Source of the DNA: Arthrobacter sp. ISL-30
GTDB taxonomy: Bacteria; Actinomycetota; Actinomycetes; Actinomycetales; Micrococcaceae
Assembly (NCBI RefSeq): GCF_018613855.1
Contig: NZ_JAGGPK010000009.1
Coordinates: 130,891-194,890 of the forward strand
DNA: 64,000 nt
Reading direction: 5' to 3'
The notes under the pieces are model-generated. The model saw nothing but the letters and a program-made list of their open reading frames with translations. It was not told where the DNA came from and made no database searches. The position numbers and the translations under genes were made by a program. This document shows positions 15,574 through 25,841 of this stretch, piece by piece (positions within the stretch are counted from its first letter, which is position 1; every line of letters starts with the position of its first letter).

Positions 15574-16404
15574 ATGAGCCAGGACAACAACAAGCCAGGC
15601 AAGGACGAACCGGAGGTCAACGGTACGCCCGTTGATCTGGGAAGCCACAACCCTGACCCAAACGCTCACAACTGGCTGCACCCTGAGGAAGACCTCGACA
15701 CGTGGGATCATGCGCTTGACGCAACGGAAGAGGCCGCCTCGCCCGGGAATGAGGAGGACACAGTCGAGGAAGCCGTGACCTCATTGGGCCTGGCTCCGGC
15801 ACCCCTGCCACCGCCACCGGCCGACGCGCCAACAGGCTACGCACCCCTAGCCCATACCGGAGCCTCAGGACCCACCCCTGAGAACACGGGAAGCCGCCAG
15901 CGCCTGATCATCGGTGCCATTGTGGCGGCTGTCCTGCTCCTCATCGGCGTCGGCATCTGGCTGCTCATGAACGTCCTCAGCAGCAACTCGACGGCGCAGC
16001 CCGCTGCCACCGAACCGGCGCCGTTGGAATCGTCGCAGAGTGCCGGCCCGCTGCCGCGCGAAGCCAACGCCATGGAGTTCCAACTGGGCGACTGTTTTGC
16101 CGACTTTGACTCGGAGTCGACAAAGGCCAAAGCCGTAGAGTGCGATACCGGCCATTCCGCGCAGCTAGTGGCGGTGCATCGCTATCCCGACGACGAAGCC
16201 TACCCGGGCCGTGACGCACTGAAAGTCAGGGCCCAGGATTCCTGCAAGAACGCCAAGCTGAACGAAAAATCGAACGAGTACGCGCTGACCTTCCAGCTGG
16301 TCTACCCGAGCAACACCAGCTGGGAGAAGGGAGATCGGCGGGTCGACTGCTTCGTCATGGTGGGTACCGGCAACACGATCATGCACGACCTGCTGCAGCG
16401 GTAA
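15574..16404 (+). CDS. Single-pass membrane protein with septum-formation-like extracellular domain
   Basis: A 276-residue protein with an acidic, Pro-rich cytosolic N-terminus (~1-110), one membrane helix LIIGAIVAAVLLLIGVGIWL, and an extracytoplasmic domain with LGDCFADFDSES, VECDTGHSAQLVAV and two further cysteines (QDSC, VDCF). The GDCF...V.C...H pattern is that of septum-formation/DUF4190-associated domains. ATG 15574 is used; GTG 15559 abuts an AAGGAAGG motif too closely. The preceding 250 bases contain a GCAACTAAGTTGC dyad, perhaps an operator. Function unknown. Confidence 0.75.
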   Translation: MSQDNNKPGKDEPEVNGTPVDLGSHNPDPNAHNWLHPEEDLDTWDHALDATEEAASPGNEEDTVEEAVTSLGLAPAPLPPPPADAPTGYAPLAHTGASGPTPENTGSRQRLIIGAIVAAVLLLIGVGIWLLMNVLSSNSTAQPAATEPAPLESSQSAGPLPREANAMEFQLGDCFADFDSESTKAKAVECDTGHSAQLVAVHRYPDDEAYPGRDALKVRAQDSCKNAKLNEKSNEYALTFQLVYPSNTSWEKGDRRVDCFVMVGTGNTIMHDLLQR

Positions 16405-16448
16405 CTCTGCAGCAGGCCGTTCAGCTAACGCTTCAGCTAGCGCGCACG

Positions 16449-19121
16449 CTATGCGGCCACCTTGCGCCGGACCGACAGTCCGCTGCCGGAGGGCTGTCCG
16501 CCGTCGGGGTTGGCCATGGACTCGAGTCCCTCGATGGTGAGTTCCTGGACGTCGGCCGCTGTATCCACCAGGACGGTGTCGCCGTCCGTGATCTCGCCCG
16601 CCAGGATTTCCTTTGCGAGGCGGTCGCCGATCTCGCGTTGGACGAGTCTGCGCAGCGGACGGGCACCATATGTGGGGTCGTAGCCGGACATCGCCAGCCA
16701 GGCGCGGGCTCCGTCGGTGACCTCGAGATTGAGCCTGCGCTCCTGCAGCCGGCGGCCCAGCTCGGCCACCTGCAGTTCAACGATCCTGGCGAGCTCATCC
16801 ACGGAGAGGGCATCGAACAGGACGATGTCGTCCAGGCGGTTCAGGAACTCGGGCTTGAACGATGCGTGGACCACCGCCATGACGGCGTCCCTCTTGGCCT
16901 TGTCATCCAGGCTCGGGTCCACCAGGAAGTGGCTGCCCATATTGGAGGTCAGCACCAGGATGACGTTGCGGAAGTCCACCGTGCGGCCCTGGCCGTCGGT
17001 GAGCCGGCCGTCGTCGAGCACCTGCAGGAGGATGTCGTAGACCTCGGGGTGGGCCTTCTCCACTTCGTCCAGCAGCACCACTGAGTACGGCCGACGGCGG
17101 ACGGCCTCGGTAAGCTGGCCGCCCTCTTCGTAGCCAACGTAGCCCGGAGGAGCACCGACGAGTCGTGCCACTGAGTGCTTCTCGCTGTACTCGGACATAT
17201 CGATCCGCACCATGGCGCGTTCGTCGTCGAACAGGAAATCCGCCAGTGCCTTGGCGAGTTCCGTCTTGCCCACGCCCGTGGGACCAAGGAACAGGAAGGA
17301 GCCGGTGGGACGGTTGGGATCGCTGATGCCGGCTCGAGCTCGGCGGACGGCATCGGAAACTGCGCGCACGGCCTTGCTCTGGCCGATCAGTCGCTTGCCC
17401 AATTCCTCTTCCATGTGCAGCAGCTTCTGGCTTTCGCCCTGCAGCATGCGCCCAGCCGGAATACCGGTCCAGGCGGAAATGACCTCGGCAATGTCATCCG
17501 CCGTCACTTCCTCAGCCACCATGAGCTCGGGCTTGCCGGCTCCGCCGGTGCGGGCGGATTCCTCCTCCGCGGCGGCATTCAGTTCGCGTTCCAGGGCCGG
17601 CAGTTCGCCGTACAGGATGCGGGAGGCGGACTCCAGGTCACCTTCGCGCTGGTACTTCTCCGCAGCGGAGCGCAGCTCGTCGATCTTGGCCTTGAGGTCG
17701 CCCACCCGGTTGAGGCCGGCCTTTTCAGCTTCCCACCGGGCGTTCAGGGCGGCCAGGGCTTCCTTCTTGTCCGCCATGTCGGCACGCAGCGCGGCGAGCC
17801 GTTCCACGGAAGCGGGATCAGTCTCGCCCTGGAGCGCCAGTTCCTCCATGGTCAGGCGGTCGACGGCGCGGCGCAGCTGGTCGATTTCCTCAGGAGCGGA
17901 GTCGATCTCCATGCGCAGCCGGGACGCAGCCTCGTCCACCAGGTCGATAGCCTTGTCCGGCAGCTGGCGCCCCGAAATGTAGCGGTTGGACAGCGTGGCC
18001 GCTGCCACGAGGGCGGAGTCCGCGATGGCCACCTTGTGATGGGCCTCGTAGCGCTCCTTGAGCCCCCGCAGGATGCCGATGGTGTCCTCCACGCTCGGCT
18101 CCCCCACAAAGACCTGCTGGAAGCGGCGCTCCAGCGCCGGGTCCTTTTCGATGTTTTCGCGGTACTCGTCCAGGGTGGTGGCACCGATCAGGCGAAGCTC
18201 ACCGCGCGCCAGCATGGGCTTGAGCATGTTGCCGGCGTCCATGGCGCTCTCGCCCGTTGCGCCGGCCCCCACTACGGTGTGGAGCTCGTCGATGAACGTG
18301 ACAATCTGGCCCTCGGAGTTCTTGATCTCCTCCAGGACGGCCTTGAGGCGTTCCTCGAACTCGCCGCGATACTTGGCGCCGGCCACCATCGACGCGAGGT
18401 CGAGGGCGATCAGCCTCTTGCCGCGCAGGCTCTCCGGAACGTCCCCGGCCACGATGCGCTGGGCAAGACCCTCGACGACGGCGGTCTTGCCGACGCCGGG
18501 CTCGCCGATCAGGACAGGGTTGTTCTTGGTACGGCGGCTGAGCACCTGCACCACGCGGCGAATCTCGCTGTCGCGCCCAATGACAGGATCCAGCTTGCCT
18601 GCGCGGGCCACGGCCGTCAGGTCCGCGCCGAACTTCTCCAATGCCTGGAACGTGTTTTCGGGATCCGGCGAATCCACCTTCCGGTCACCCCGAACTCCCG
18701 GCAGCGCAGCAGACAGCGCCTCGTGGGACGCTCCGGCGTCGCGCAGGAGCTTACCTACGACGTCACTTCCGGCCGAAAGCCCCAACAGGAGGTGTTCCGT
18801 AGAAACAAAGGAATCACCGAGTTTGTCGGCCTCGTTCTGTGCCGCTTGGATAGCCTGCAACGCGGGACGGGAAAGCTGCGCCTGCTGGACTGAACTTCCC
18901 GACGTCGAGGGGAGTGCCTTGATCGCGGAACTCGCCTGGACGCTCACGGTATCCGGGTCCGCGCCGGTGGCGCGCAGAAGGGCGACGGCGACTCCCTCAC
19001 GCTGATCCATGAGCGCCTTGAGCAGGTGTGCCGGTTCCACCTGCGGATTGCCCGCCGTAGAGGCGTTCATTGCCGCGGCGGAAAGAGCCTCCTGGCTCTT
19101 GGTAGTGAATTTAACGTCCAT
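16449..19121 (-). CDS. clpB: ClpB disaggregase
   Basis: AAA+ chaperone that resolubilises protein aggregates with DnaK. The 890-residue product has an N domain ([13 protein letters not shown]), two Walker A motifs ([14 protein letters not shown] and [14 protein letters not shown]), Walker B sequences and a coiled-coil middle domain between them. ATG 19121 follows AAAGGAGCTCTTCC; the longer frame to 19214 is rejected because the family starts [18 protein letters not shown] site just upstream indicates HspR control. The dnaK operon is not in this window. Confidence 0.97.
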   Translation of the reverse strand: MDVKFTTKSQEALSAAAMNASTAGNPQVEPAHLLKALMDQREGVAVALLRATGADPDTVSVQASSAIKALPSTSGSSVQQAQLSRPALQAIQAAQNEADKLGDSFVSTEHLLLGLSAGSDVVGKLLRDAGASHEALSAALPGVRGDRKVDSPDPENTFQALEKFGADLTAVARAGKLDPVIGRDSEIRRVVQVLSRRTKNNPVLIGEPGVGKTAVVEGLAQRIVAGDVPESLRGKRLIALDLASMVAGAKYRGEFEERLKAVLEEIKNSEGQIVTFIDELHTVVGAGATGESAMDAGNMLKPMLARGELRLIGATTLDEYRENIEKDPALERRFQQVFVGEPSVEDTIGILRGLKERYEAHHKVAIADSALVAAATLSNRYISGRQLPDKAIDLVDEAASRLRMEIDSAPEEIDQLRRAVDRLTMEELALQGETDPASVERLAALRADMADKKEALAALNARWEAEKAGLNRVGDLKAKIDELRSAAEKYQREGDLESASRILYGELPALERELNAAAEEESARTGGAGKPELMVAEEVTADDIAEVISAWTGIPAGRMLQGESQKLLHMEEELGKRLIGQSKAVRAVSDAVRRARAGISDPNRPTGSFLFLGPTGVGKTELAKALADFLFDDERAMVRIDMSEYSEKHSVARLVGAPPGYVGYEEGGQLTEAVRRRPYSVVLLDEVEKAHPEVYDILLQVLDDGRLTDGQGRTVDFRNVILVLTSNMGSHFLVDPSLDDKAKRDAVMAVVHASFKPEFLNRLDDIVLFDALSVDELARIVELQVAELGRRLQERRLNLEVTDGARAWLAMSGYDPTYGARPLRRLVQREIGDRLAKEILAGEITDGDTVLVDTAADVQELTIEGLESMANPDGGQPSGSGLSVRRKVAA

Positions 19122-19157
19122 GGAAGAGCTCCTTTCGGGAATCTGATTAATCCTGAA

Positions 19158-19178
19158 GTTGAGTCTACTACGCTCAAG
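19158..19178 (-). promoter_or_regulatory. HAIR operator (HspR site) upstream of clpB
   Basis: Read on the clpB strand the sequence is CTTGAGC-N7-ACTCAAC, which matches the HAIR consensus CTTGAGT-N7-ACTCAAG except at the two outer positions. It lies 37-57 bases before the clpB start, where it could overlap the promoter. HspR represses clpB and dnaK operons in Actinobacteria until heat shock. Further upstream a CCTGGGACTCCCAGG hairpin (19246-19260) sits between this promoter and the mod operon. Confidence 0.88.
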
Positions 19179-19315
19179 TTTGTTTCGGAGGTTCCGTTCC
19201 CCATGTTTGCCCACAGCGAAAGGGCTGTCCAGAGGACTTTGGCCCCCTGGGACTCCCAGGAAAAGCGAGTACTCGACACCCCTGCCGGCAGGCAGTAGGC
19301 CGGCCGAAATGGAAC

Positions 19316-20371
19316 TCAGGCGGGATAGATGGAGACCGCCGTCGCCTTGATCACGAAGTACACGGTCATTCCGGGCGCCAGGCCGAGGTCTGCCGAAGCA
19401 GCGGGAGTGATGTCCGCTGACAGTCCGCCCGCGCGCACCCGCACCTGGTCGCCATGGGGCTCAAGATCAGTGATAGTGACCGGCAGTGTATTGCGGGGGC
19501 TGCCATGCGCCGCGGTCGGAAACACGGAAACCGCCGACGGCGGGAACACGGCGATGCCGTCGTCCCCCGCCTGGCCGCCGTCTTCAAGGTGTCCTGCCAG
19601 GTGAAGGCCGTCGCCCGAGGTAATGCCGTCTCCTGACAGGGTTCCTGTCAGGAGATTCAGCCCGGCGAGGCGGGCGGCGAAGGGGCTGCGCGGCTTCCGG
19701 AGGACCTCCTTGGTGGGACCCTCCTCGGCGATGCCGCCGTTGTCCAGCACGATGATCCGGTCCGCCAGCATGAGGGCATCCAGGACATCGTGGGTGACGA
19801 TGATGGCCCGCCGTCCAGCCAACACGCGCTTGAGGAGCCGGCGCAGCAGGGGTGCAGCATGGACATCCAGGGCGGCCATAGGCTCATCGAGCAGCAAGAT
19901 CTCGGGGTTCGCAGCCAGGGAACGCGCGATGGCAATACGTTGCGCCTGTCCTCCCGACAGCCGGGCCGGACGACGCGAAGCCAGCGATTCGGCGTCGACC
20001 TCGCGGAGCCAATGCCGCGCTGCTTCACGTGAGGCAGGCCGGGACAGGCCTGCACTGCGGGGCCCGAAGGCTACGTTGTCGAGCGCGCTGAGGTGCGGAA
20101 ACAGCAACGGTTCCTGGGCGAGCAGGGCGGTACCCCTGCGGTGCGGTGCGGTCCAGATCCCTCCGGCAGCCGCCTCGCCGAGGTCGAACAGGACCTTACC
20201 ATCGACGTCGGCCTGGCCGGAATCCGGGCGAAGCAGGCCCGCGATGACAGCGAGGAGGGTGGACTTTCCGGCGCCGTTGGCGCCCAGGACGGCGACGGTC
20301 TCGGCGGGTCCGAGGGCCAGGGACACCTCAAAGCCACGGGACTGGACGGTCGCAGAGAAGCGGAAGCTCAC
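19316..20371 (-). CDS. modC: Molybdate ABC transporter ATP-binding protein
   Basis: Energises molybdate uptake at the inner face of the membrane. Walker A is [14 protein letters not shown], the signature [17 protein letters not shown], Walker [13 protein letters not shown], and the switch [11 protein letters not shown]. The C-terminal ~90 residues are a TOBE/Mop-like domain ([23 protein letters not shown]) typical of ModC. Its start overlaps modB by four bases (ATGA-type), so the two subunits are coupled. Confidence 0.93.
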   Translation of the reverse strand: MSFRFSATVQSRGFEVSLALGPAETVAVLGANGAGKSTLLAVIAGLLRPDSGQADVDGKVLFDLGEAAAGGIWTAPHRRGTALLAQEPLLFPHLSALDNVAFGPRSAGLSRPASREAARHWLREVDAESLASRRPARLSGGQAQRIAIARSLAANPEILLLDEPMAALDVHAAPLLRRLLKRVLAGRRAIIVTHDVLDALMLADRIIVLDNGGIAEEGPTKEVLRKPRSPFAARLAGLNLLTGTLSGDGITSGDGLHLAGHLEDGGQAGDDGIAVFPPSAVSVFPTAAHGSPRNTLPVTITDLEPHGDQVRVRAGGLSADITPAASADLGLAPGMTVYFVIKATAVSIYPA

Positions 20372-21180
20372 GGTGCGGCCCCCAGATTGGTGCTACGTGA
20401 AGGGCGGCGGGAGAGCCCGACGACGATCACGGCTACCAGCACCAGCACCAAGGACAGCGCGACGGCGGCATCAGCGTCCGTTTCTCGCTGCAGGTAGATC
20501 TCCAGCGGGAGGGTCCGGGTGACGCCCTGAAGACTGCCGGCAAAGGTTAGCGTGGCACCGAATTCGCCAAGGCTCCGGGCGAAGGACAGAACGGCACCGG
20601 AGGCGAGTCCCGGCAGGACCAGTGGCACCGTCACCCGCCGGAGCACGGTGGTGGGGCGGGCGCCCAAGGTCGCGGCTACGGCCTCATAGCGGTTGCCGGC
20701 TGTCCGCAGCGCGCCTTCCAGGCTGACTACCAGGAACGGCAAGGCCACGAACGTCTGGGCCAGCACTACCGCCGTCGTTGAAAAGGCGATCTGGATTCCG
20801 GCGAATTCAAGGCTGCGACCCAGCAGGCCCTGCCGGCCAAAGGTGTACAGCAGGGCAATGCCACCCACCACCGGCGGCAGCACAAGGGGAAGCAACACGA
20901 GGGAACGCAGCACGCGCTGCCCCGGAAAGGAACCCCGTGCCAGGACAAGGGCCAGCGGTACGCCCAGGACAACGCACAGGATCGTACTCGCGGCGGATGT
21001 CCGGAGGCTCAGCCACAGGGCAGTGAGTGAGGACTCCGACGTGATCAGAGGTATGAACCGACCCCAGTTGACCCTGGCCAACATGGCGCCCAAGGGTAGG
21101 AGGACCAGCAGGCCGCCCAAGGCCGCAACGACGTAGATCCAGGCCGGAACTCCGGCATAGCCCCTGTTGGCGCTACTCAT
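20368..21180 (-). CDS. modB: Molybdate ABC transporter permease
   Basis: Membrane subunit of 270 residues with about six hydrophobic segments. The EAA loop [29 protein letters not shown] and [18 protein letters not shown] are hallmark ModB/CysT-type sequences. It lies eight bases after modA and overlaps modC. ATG 21180. Confidence 0.93.
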   Translation of the reverse strand: MSSANRGYAGVPAWIYVVAALGGLLVLLPLGAMLARVNWGRFIPLITSESSLTALWLSLRTSAASTILCVVLGVPLALVLARGSFPGQRVLRSLVLLPLVLPPVVGGIALLYTFGRQGLLGRSLEFAGIQIAFSTTAVVLAQTFVALPFLVVSLEGALRTAGNRYEAVAATLGARPTTVLRRVTVPLVLPGLASGAVLSFARSLGEFGATLTFAGSLQGVTRTLPLEIYLQRETDADAAVALSLVLVLVAVIVVGLSRRPSRSTNLGAAP

Positions 21181-21188
21181 GGTTGGCG

Positions 21189-22025
21189 CTACCCATGGCT
21201 GGGGACTTCCGGCGCGCCGAAACCGGCCTCGGCCAGGACCTTTGCGCCTTCGGCCCCGGTGACGAGCGCGATGAACGCCGACGCCAGCTCTTTGTTCCGG
21301 CTTGTTGCCACGCTGGCGATGGGGTAGGTGGTAACCGCACTGCCGGCCTCCGCGAACGGTACGCCCACGACCCTGTCCCCGGCGCCTTTCACGTCCGTGA
21401 CGTAGACCAGCCCGGCGTCGGCCTCCCCCGAGGTGACCTTGCCAAGGACGTCCGTCACCGAGGATTCCTCACTCACCGGCTTGAGCGTTGTGCCGACGGC
21501 CTGTTCGACGGCGTCCGCCGCCGCCCCGCAGGGAACCTGGCTGGCGCAGACTACCACCTTGGTCCCTGGTCGGGCGAGGTCATTGAAGGAACGGATCGAC
21601 GCCGGGTTGCCGGGTGGAACGGCGATGGTCAGGACGTTGGTGGCGAAGTTCGTGGGGGCGCCGTCGAGCAGCGACGCGTCGGCCAGCTTGGCCATGTTCC
21701 TGGTGTCCGCGGTTGCCACGACGTCGGCCGGCGCGCCCTGCGTGATTTGCGTGGCGAGGTCGGAGGAGCCGGCGAAACTGAGGACCACCGAGCTGCCCGG
21801 ATTCCTGGCCTCGAACTCGTCGGCCAGTTTGGTGAAAGGCAGCTTCAGTGATGCTGCTGCGAAGACTGTCAGGTTGCCGGAGAGCCCTTCGCTGCCCACC
21901 GCCGTCGTACTGCTATTGCCGGGCGGCGAGCCTGCCGAACCGCAGCCGGTGAGACCGGCGGTAAGAACGCCAGCAAGGGCAATCACCAATATCAGGGACC
22001 TTGCGCCCCTTGGGAAGAATCTCAT
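21189..22025 (-). CDS. modA: Molybdate ABC transporter substrate-binding lipoprotein
   Basis: Extracytoplasmic molybdate-binding protein of 278 residues. A lipoprotein signal peptide ends in lipobox LTGC near residue 27. The mature part has [20 protein letters not shown] and [27 protein letters not shown], the oxyanion-binding Ser motifs of ModA. The start overlaps the stop of the regulator gene by four bases. Confidence 0.93.
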   Translation of the reverse strand: MRFFPRGARSLILVIALAGVLTAGLTGCGSAGSPPGNSSTTAVGSEGLSGNLTVFAAASLKLPFTKLADEFEARNPGSSVVLSFAGSSDLATQITQGAPADVVATADTRNMAKLADASLLDGAPTNFATNVLTIAVPPGNPASIRSFNDLARPGTKVVVCASQVPCGAAADAVEQAVGTTLKPVSEESSVTDVLGKVTSGEADAGLVYVTDVKGAGDRVVGVPFAEAGSAVTTYPIASVATSRNKELASAFIALVTGAEGAKVLAEAGFGAPEVPSHG

Positions 22026-22432
22026 ACAACGCCCTTTCCCTGCGGCGTTTCAATGATGACAGTGGTGGCCTTGACGACGGCGGTGGCCACCGAGCCGAGT
22101 TCGAGGCCGAGTTCGCGGACGGCTTCACTGCTCATCAGCGAAACCACCCTGTACGGGCCGCACTGCAGTTCCACTTGGGCCATGACGGTATCCGCGATAA
22201 TGCCGGTGACGAGGCCAACGAAGCGATTCCGGGCCGAACTCCCAATGCGGGTCGGATCCTCGGGAAGCCGCGATTGATCGCGGGCCAGCTGGGCGAGCTC
22301 CAGCCCGTCCACCGCCAGCCGACCCGAATCATCCTTGACCGGATTCAACGTCCCGTTCTCGGTCCATCTGCGGATGGTGTCGTCGCTGACCCCAAGAAAG
22401 CGCGCGGCGTCAGCGACTCTAATAGTTGGCAT
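22022..22432 (-). CDS. HTH-TOBE molybdopterin-binding regulator
   Basis: A 136-residue protein combining a MerR/excisionase-type HTH (IRVADAARFLGVSDDTIRRWTENG) with one TOBE/Mop domain (SARNRFVGLVTGIIADTVMAQVELQCGPYRVVSLMSSEAV). The fusion should bind molybdate and DNA, as in small ModE-like regulators. It is the first gene of the mod operon, so it probably regulates its own transcript. A GCCGCAATCGCGG-type dyad (22478-22490) lies ~45 bases upstream and is a candidate operator. Confidence 0.87.
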   Translation of the reverse strand: MPTIRVADAARFLGVSDDTIRRWTENGTLNPVKDDSGRLAVDGLELAQLARDQSRLPEDPTRIGSSARNRFVGLVTGIIADTVMAQVELQCGPYRVVSLMSSEAVRELGLELGSVATAVVKATTVIIETPQGKGVV

Positions 22433-22895
22433 GAGTCCAGTTTAGTCCTCATCTGCGACTTCAAAGGGAGTATTTATCCGCGATTGCGGCTACTGCCTTT
22501 GCTGGACCTCAGCCTCCCTAAATGCGAGCTTATGCGTAACAAATCATCGAAACCTCAAGAAACTTTTCACGGCCATTGACAGCTGGTCTCGGCGGCAGGG
22601 CCTGTCACAGGTAGAAACCCGGCTAAGTTCAGGCTTCATAAGCTGGACCCGGAGAGCCCGAATGTGACGCCCGACGGGCACTCGTGTTTCTTCCTGCGAC
22701 TCCCCGTTCGCGCAGGGTTTCTTCGTGTGTCGCTGCGCGACGTGATCGCCGTCCTGAGCCGTCCCCGGCGACGGGTTACGCCCCGTTTCTTCGCGTGAAC
22801 ATGGCCCTTATGGCCCTTATTCATCTCTGCTCTGATGGTGGACACCGCGGCACCAAACATCGAATCCAGACCTCCAAATCCAGAAAGAACTCTTC
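22433..22895. promoter_or_regulatory. 463-base divergent region with a hairpin-rich leader for the sulfonate operon
   Basis: No gene is supported here. The right half (22650-22795) holds serial hairpins: GAGAGCCCG/CGGGCACTC (22652-22683), CCTGCG/CGCAGG (22693-22716), GTCGC/GCGAC (22729-22741) and ACGGG/CCCGT (22771-22786). The octamer GTTTCTTC follows the first, second and fourth at 22685, 22717 and 22785. A short ATGGCCCTTATGGCCCTTAT direct repeat comes next, then the start region of the binding-protein gene. The layout suggests RNA-level control. I could not match it to a known riboswitch. Confidence 0.55.
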
Positions 22896-23948
22896 ATGAA
22901 AAACCGACTCATACCTGCAGGCCTTTCCTCCGCGCTGGGCCTGGCCGCAGCCCTCACGGTCTCACTGGTGGTGTCCGGATGCGGCGGGCCGGCAACGGCC
23001 GGGCTTGGAACCGGGAAAGGCACAGGTCCCGAAGTGACCGAACTCCGGTATGAGGGTGCTGCGAACAGCGTCACCCTCCCCGAACTGGCGGCGGACCTCG
23101 GCTATTTGGGGGACGTGAAGCTGAACTGGGTGGGCAACAGCATCAGTGGGCCGGCGAGCATCCAATCGGCTGCCACAGGAGCCACGGACTTTGGCGGCGC
23201 ATTCTCCGGGGCCGTCGTCAAACTCATCGAAGCGGGCGCCCCGGTCACTGCAGTCATCAACTACTACGGCGAAGACGAGAAAACGTTCAACGGTTTCTAT
23301 GTCAAGGAGGACAGCCTGATCCGGAATCCACGGGATCTGATCGGCAAGAAGATCGCGGTCAACACCCTGGGCGCGCACTCCGATGCCGTTATCAATAGCT
23401 ATCTCAAGAAGAACGGCCTCAGCCAGGACGAGATCAAGCAGGTCCAGCTCGTGGTGGTTCCCCCCAATGACACGGAAGAAGCGGTCCGGCGCGGACAGGT
23501 CGACGTCGGATCCCTGGGCGGTGTCTTGCAGGACAATGCCATCGCCAAGGGCGGATTGAGGTCCCTCTTCAACGACTTCGAACTCTTTGGCGCGTTTGCC
23601 GGGGGCCAGTACGTGCTGCGCAAGGACTTCATCGAAAAGAACCCCAACACCACCAGGATCTTCACCACGGGCGTTGCCAAGGCCATCGAGTGGGCCCGCA
23701 CCACCCCGCGGGAAGAAGTGATCGCGCGCTTCAAGGACATCATTGACCGGCGCCAGCGCGCCGAAAGCACGGCCACGCTGCAGTACTGGAAGTCCGTCGG
23801 TGTTCCGTCCAAGGGCGAAATCACCGACGAGGACTTCACTCGCTGGTCCACATGGCTGAACGACACCGGCATCGTCAGCGGGGACATCAACCCGTCCAAG
23901 TACTACACCAACGACTTCAACGACCTCCTGAAAGGAGCAGCATCGTGA
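22896..23948 (+). CDS. ABC substrate-binding lipoprotein, sulfonate/taurine type
   Basis: Extracytoplasmic binding protein of 350 residues in the SsuA/TauA/NMT1 family. The signal peptide ends in lipobox VVSGC. The mature domain has GPASIQSAATGATDFGGAFSG, DLIGKKIAVNTLGAHSDAVI and YVLRKDFIEKNPNTTRIF. With TauD and a flavin reductase downstream, an organosulfur or related ligand is likely, but the ligand is not proven by sequence. The stop overlaps the ATPase start (GTGA). Confidence 0.87.
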   Translation: MKNRLIPAGLSSALGLAAALTVSLVVSGCGGPATAGLGTGKGTGPEVTELRYEGAANSVTLPELAADLGYLGDVKLNWVGNSISGPASIQSAATGATDFGGAFSGAVVKLIEAGAPVTAVINYYGEDEKTFNGFYVKEDSLIRNPRDLIGKKIAVNTLGAHSDAVINSYLKKNGLSQDEIKQVQLVVVPPNDTEEAVRRGQVDVGSLGGVLQDNAIAKGGLRSLFNDFELFGAFAGGQYVLRKDFIEKNPNTTRIFTTGVAKAIEWARTTPREEVIARFKDIIDRRQRAESTATLQYWKSVGVPSKGEITDEDFTRWSTWLNDTGIVSGDINPSKYYTNDFNDLLKGAAS

Positions 23949-24868
23949 CGGCCCCCGGATATCCCGCACCCAAGATCAGCCTCCGCCACATCGGCAAGGA
24001 ATTCACCGTCCGCCCCACTAAGGAGAATCCCCAAGGGAGCAGGCTCACTGCCCTCCAGGACATCAGCCTGGAGGTCGCGGCCGGAGAGTTCCTGACCCTC
24101 GTAGGGCCCAGCGGCTCCGGCAAGACCACCCTCCTGGACATCCTTGCGGGGCTCACCAAGCCAGATAACGGGCAGGTCTTGGTGGACGGCAAGGAAGTCA
24201 CGGGTCCCGGTAGGGACCGGGCCGTGGTCTTCCAGCAGTACGCCCTCTTCCCCTGGCGGACGGCCGCGGCCAATGTCTCTTTCGGACTTGAGGGCGCCAC
24301 TGGCCTGGATGGCAGGAAACTCAGCCGCAGCCAGCGTGCAGAAAAGGCCCGGGAGTACCTGCAACTCGTGGGACTGGCCGGCTTCGAGGAACGCTTCCCC
24401 CACGAACTCTCCGGGGGCATGAAGCAGCGCGTTGCCATTGCCCGCAGCCTTGCCTACGAGCCCGACATTCTGCTCATGGACGAGCCATTCGCGGCTTTGG
24501 ACGCCCAGACCCGTGAGCAATTGCAGGACGAGCTGCTGCGCATCTGGAGATCTACTGGCAAAACGATCATTTTCATCACCCATGGCATCGATGAAGCGGT
24601 GTACCTGGGCCAGCGAGTGGCAGTCCTTAGCTCCCGGCCAGGCCGGCTGAAGCAACTGGTCGACATTGACCTGGGTGATCGGGACGGCGACGTCGACCTT
24701 CGTTCAGGCGCAGCTTTCGTGGAGCACCGCCACCGCGTCTGGTCCCTCTTGCACGAGGAAGTCCTGCGCGCCCAGGAAGCCGGGCACGCCAAAATCCAGC
24801 CCGATGGGTCGGCGCCGGATGAGACCTGGGATGCAACACCACAGACTACCCACGGAAAGGCCGCGTGA
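23945..24868 (+). CDS. ABC transporter ATPase, SsuB/TauB type
   Basis: Cytosolic ATPase of 307 residues. Walker A is GPSGSGKTTLLDIL, Q-loop FQQYALFPWRTA, signature LSGGMKQRVAIARSLA, Walker B ILLMDEPFAALD and H-loop ITHGIDEAVYLG, all of the nitrate/sulfonate/taurine importer class. GTG 23945 follows AAAGGAG; the longer frame from 23852 overlaps the binding-protein gene. It is coupled to the permease gene by an overlap at 24865-24870. Confidence 0.92.
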   Translation: MTAPGYPAPKISLRHIGKEFTVRPTKENPQGSRLTALQDISLEVAAGEFLTLVGPSGSGKTTLLDILAGLTKPDNGQVLVDGKEVTGPGRDRAVVFQQYALFPWRTAAANVSFGLEGATGLDGRKLSRSQRAEKAREYLQLVGLAGFEERFPHELSGGMKQRVAIARSLAYEPDILLMDEPFAALDAQTREQLQDELLRIWRSTGKTIIFITHGIDEAVYLGQRVAVLSSRPGRLKQLVDIDLGDRDGDVDLRSGAAFVEHRHRVWSLLHEEVLRAQEAGHAKIQPDGSAPDETWDATPQTTHGKAA

Positions 24869-25773
24869 TGGCAACCCCAACGCTCACAAAGACCGCCTCA
24901 TCGCGGTCCTGGAAAGTCGGCGTCGGAGAATTCTTCGGAAACTGCAGAGGGGTCACGTCTTGCCCGACTCTCTCCAGCCTGGTTCAGTATCCCGCTCGCA
25001 AGGGCAGGGCGCGCCGCCTGGGCCTCGGGAGCAATCATCCTGTTCCTGCTCCTGTGGGAGTTCGCACCCGTGTACCTGGCACCGGAGGCCACCAGGGTAT
25101 CCTTCCACCGTTGCATGAGGTCCTCAACGCCCTTGGCTCGCTGATCAGCAAGGGGCAACTTCAAACGCACCTTGCTGCGAGCCTGACCCGTTCAGCCAGC
25201 GGCTTTGAAATCGCCGTCGTGACCGCCGTCGTCCTCGGCCTTCTGGTCGCCTGGTACAGATCCCTTGACCGCTTCCTGAACCCCTTGCTGGAGGTCTTCC
25301 GAAACACTGCGGCCCTGGCCCTGCTGCCGGTGTTCACCTTGCTGCTGGGCATCGGGGAGATTTCCAAGATCAGCATCGTGGCGTACGCCGCATTCTTCCC
25401 GGTCCTGCTGAACACGATCGCCGGCGTCAGGACAATGGACCCCCTGCTGATCCGTGCGGCACGGTCCCTCGGCCTGTCAAACTTCCGGCTTTTCCAGAAA
25501 GTCATCCTTCCCTCCGCAGTACCCACGATCTTCACCGGGATCCGGATGGCTGGAACCTCTTCAATCCTGGTTCTGATTGCCGCCGAAATGGTCGGCGCCA
25601 AGGCCGGACTCGGGTACTTAATCGTCAATTCGCAGATGAGCTTCCTCATCCCGGATATGTACGCCGGGATCCTGACCGTCTCCCTGCTCGGGCTGCTGGT
25701 CAACTACCTGCTGGTCGCCGTCGAACGTCATTTCTCCCGCTGGCGCACCGCCGTCGGCTCCCAATCCCTCTAA
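24868..25773 (+). CDS. ABC transporter permease, SsuC/TauC type, with an out-of-frame internal segment
   Basis: The membrane subunit has a normal C-terminal two-thirds: EAA loop LLIRAARSLGLSNFRLFQKVILP and several membrane helices. The first ~75 residues look wrong in this frame (many Arg/Gly/Pro, no membrane helix). In another frame the same DNA (about 24905-25100) reads GAIILFLLLWEFAPVYLAP, the expected first membrane segment. One extra base near 24905-24925 and one missing T near 25100 would explain this and cancel out. So the gene is either damaged by two compensating indels or the sequence has two errors. Confidence 0.8.
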   Translation: MATPTLTKTASSRSWKVGVGEFFGNCRGVTSCPTLSSLVQYPARKGRARRLGLGSNHPVPAPVGVRTRVPGTGGHQGILPPLHEVLNALGSLISKGQLQTHLAASLTRSASGFEIAVVTAVVLGLLVAWYRSLDRFLNPLLEVFRNTAALALLPVFTLLLGIGEISKISIVAYAAFFPVLLNTIAGVRTMDPLLIRAARSLGLSNFRLFQKVILPSAVPTIFTGIRMAGTSSILVLIAAEMVGAKAGLGYLIVNSQMSFLIPDMYAGILTVSLLGLLVNYLLVAVERHFSRWRTAVGSQSL

Positions 25774-25841
25774 GCAGCCTGAACCACCGGCGCAAGCTGC
25801 AACACCCGCCTCAGCCAAGACCATCCAAAGGAGCAGAACCC

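Noticed and set aside
17175..18893. 572-codon plus-strand frame opposite clpB
   Set aside because: Mirrors clpB codon structure; no recognisable domain.
22561..22660. Possible SAM-type or other known riboswitch before the sulfonate operon
   Set aside because: I compared it with the SAM-I and SAM-IV core patterns I know and found no match; kept only as a hairpin-rich leader.
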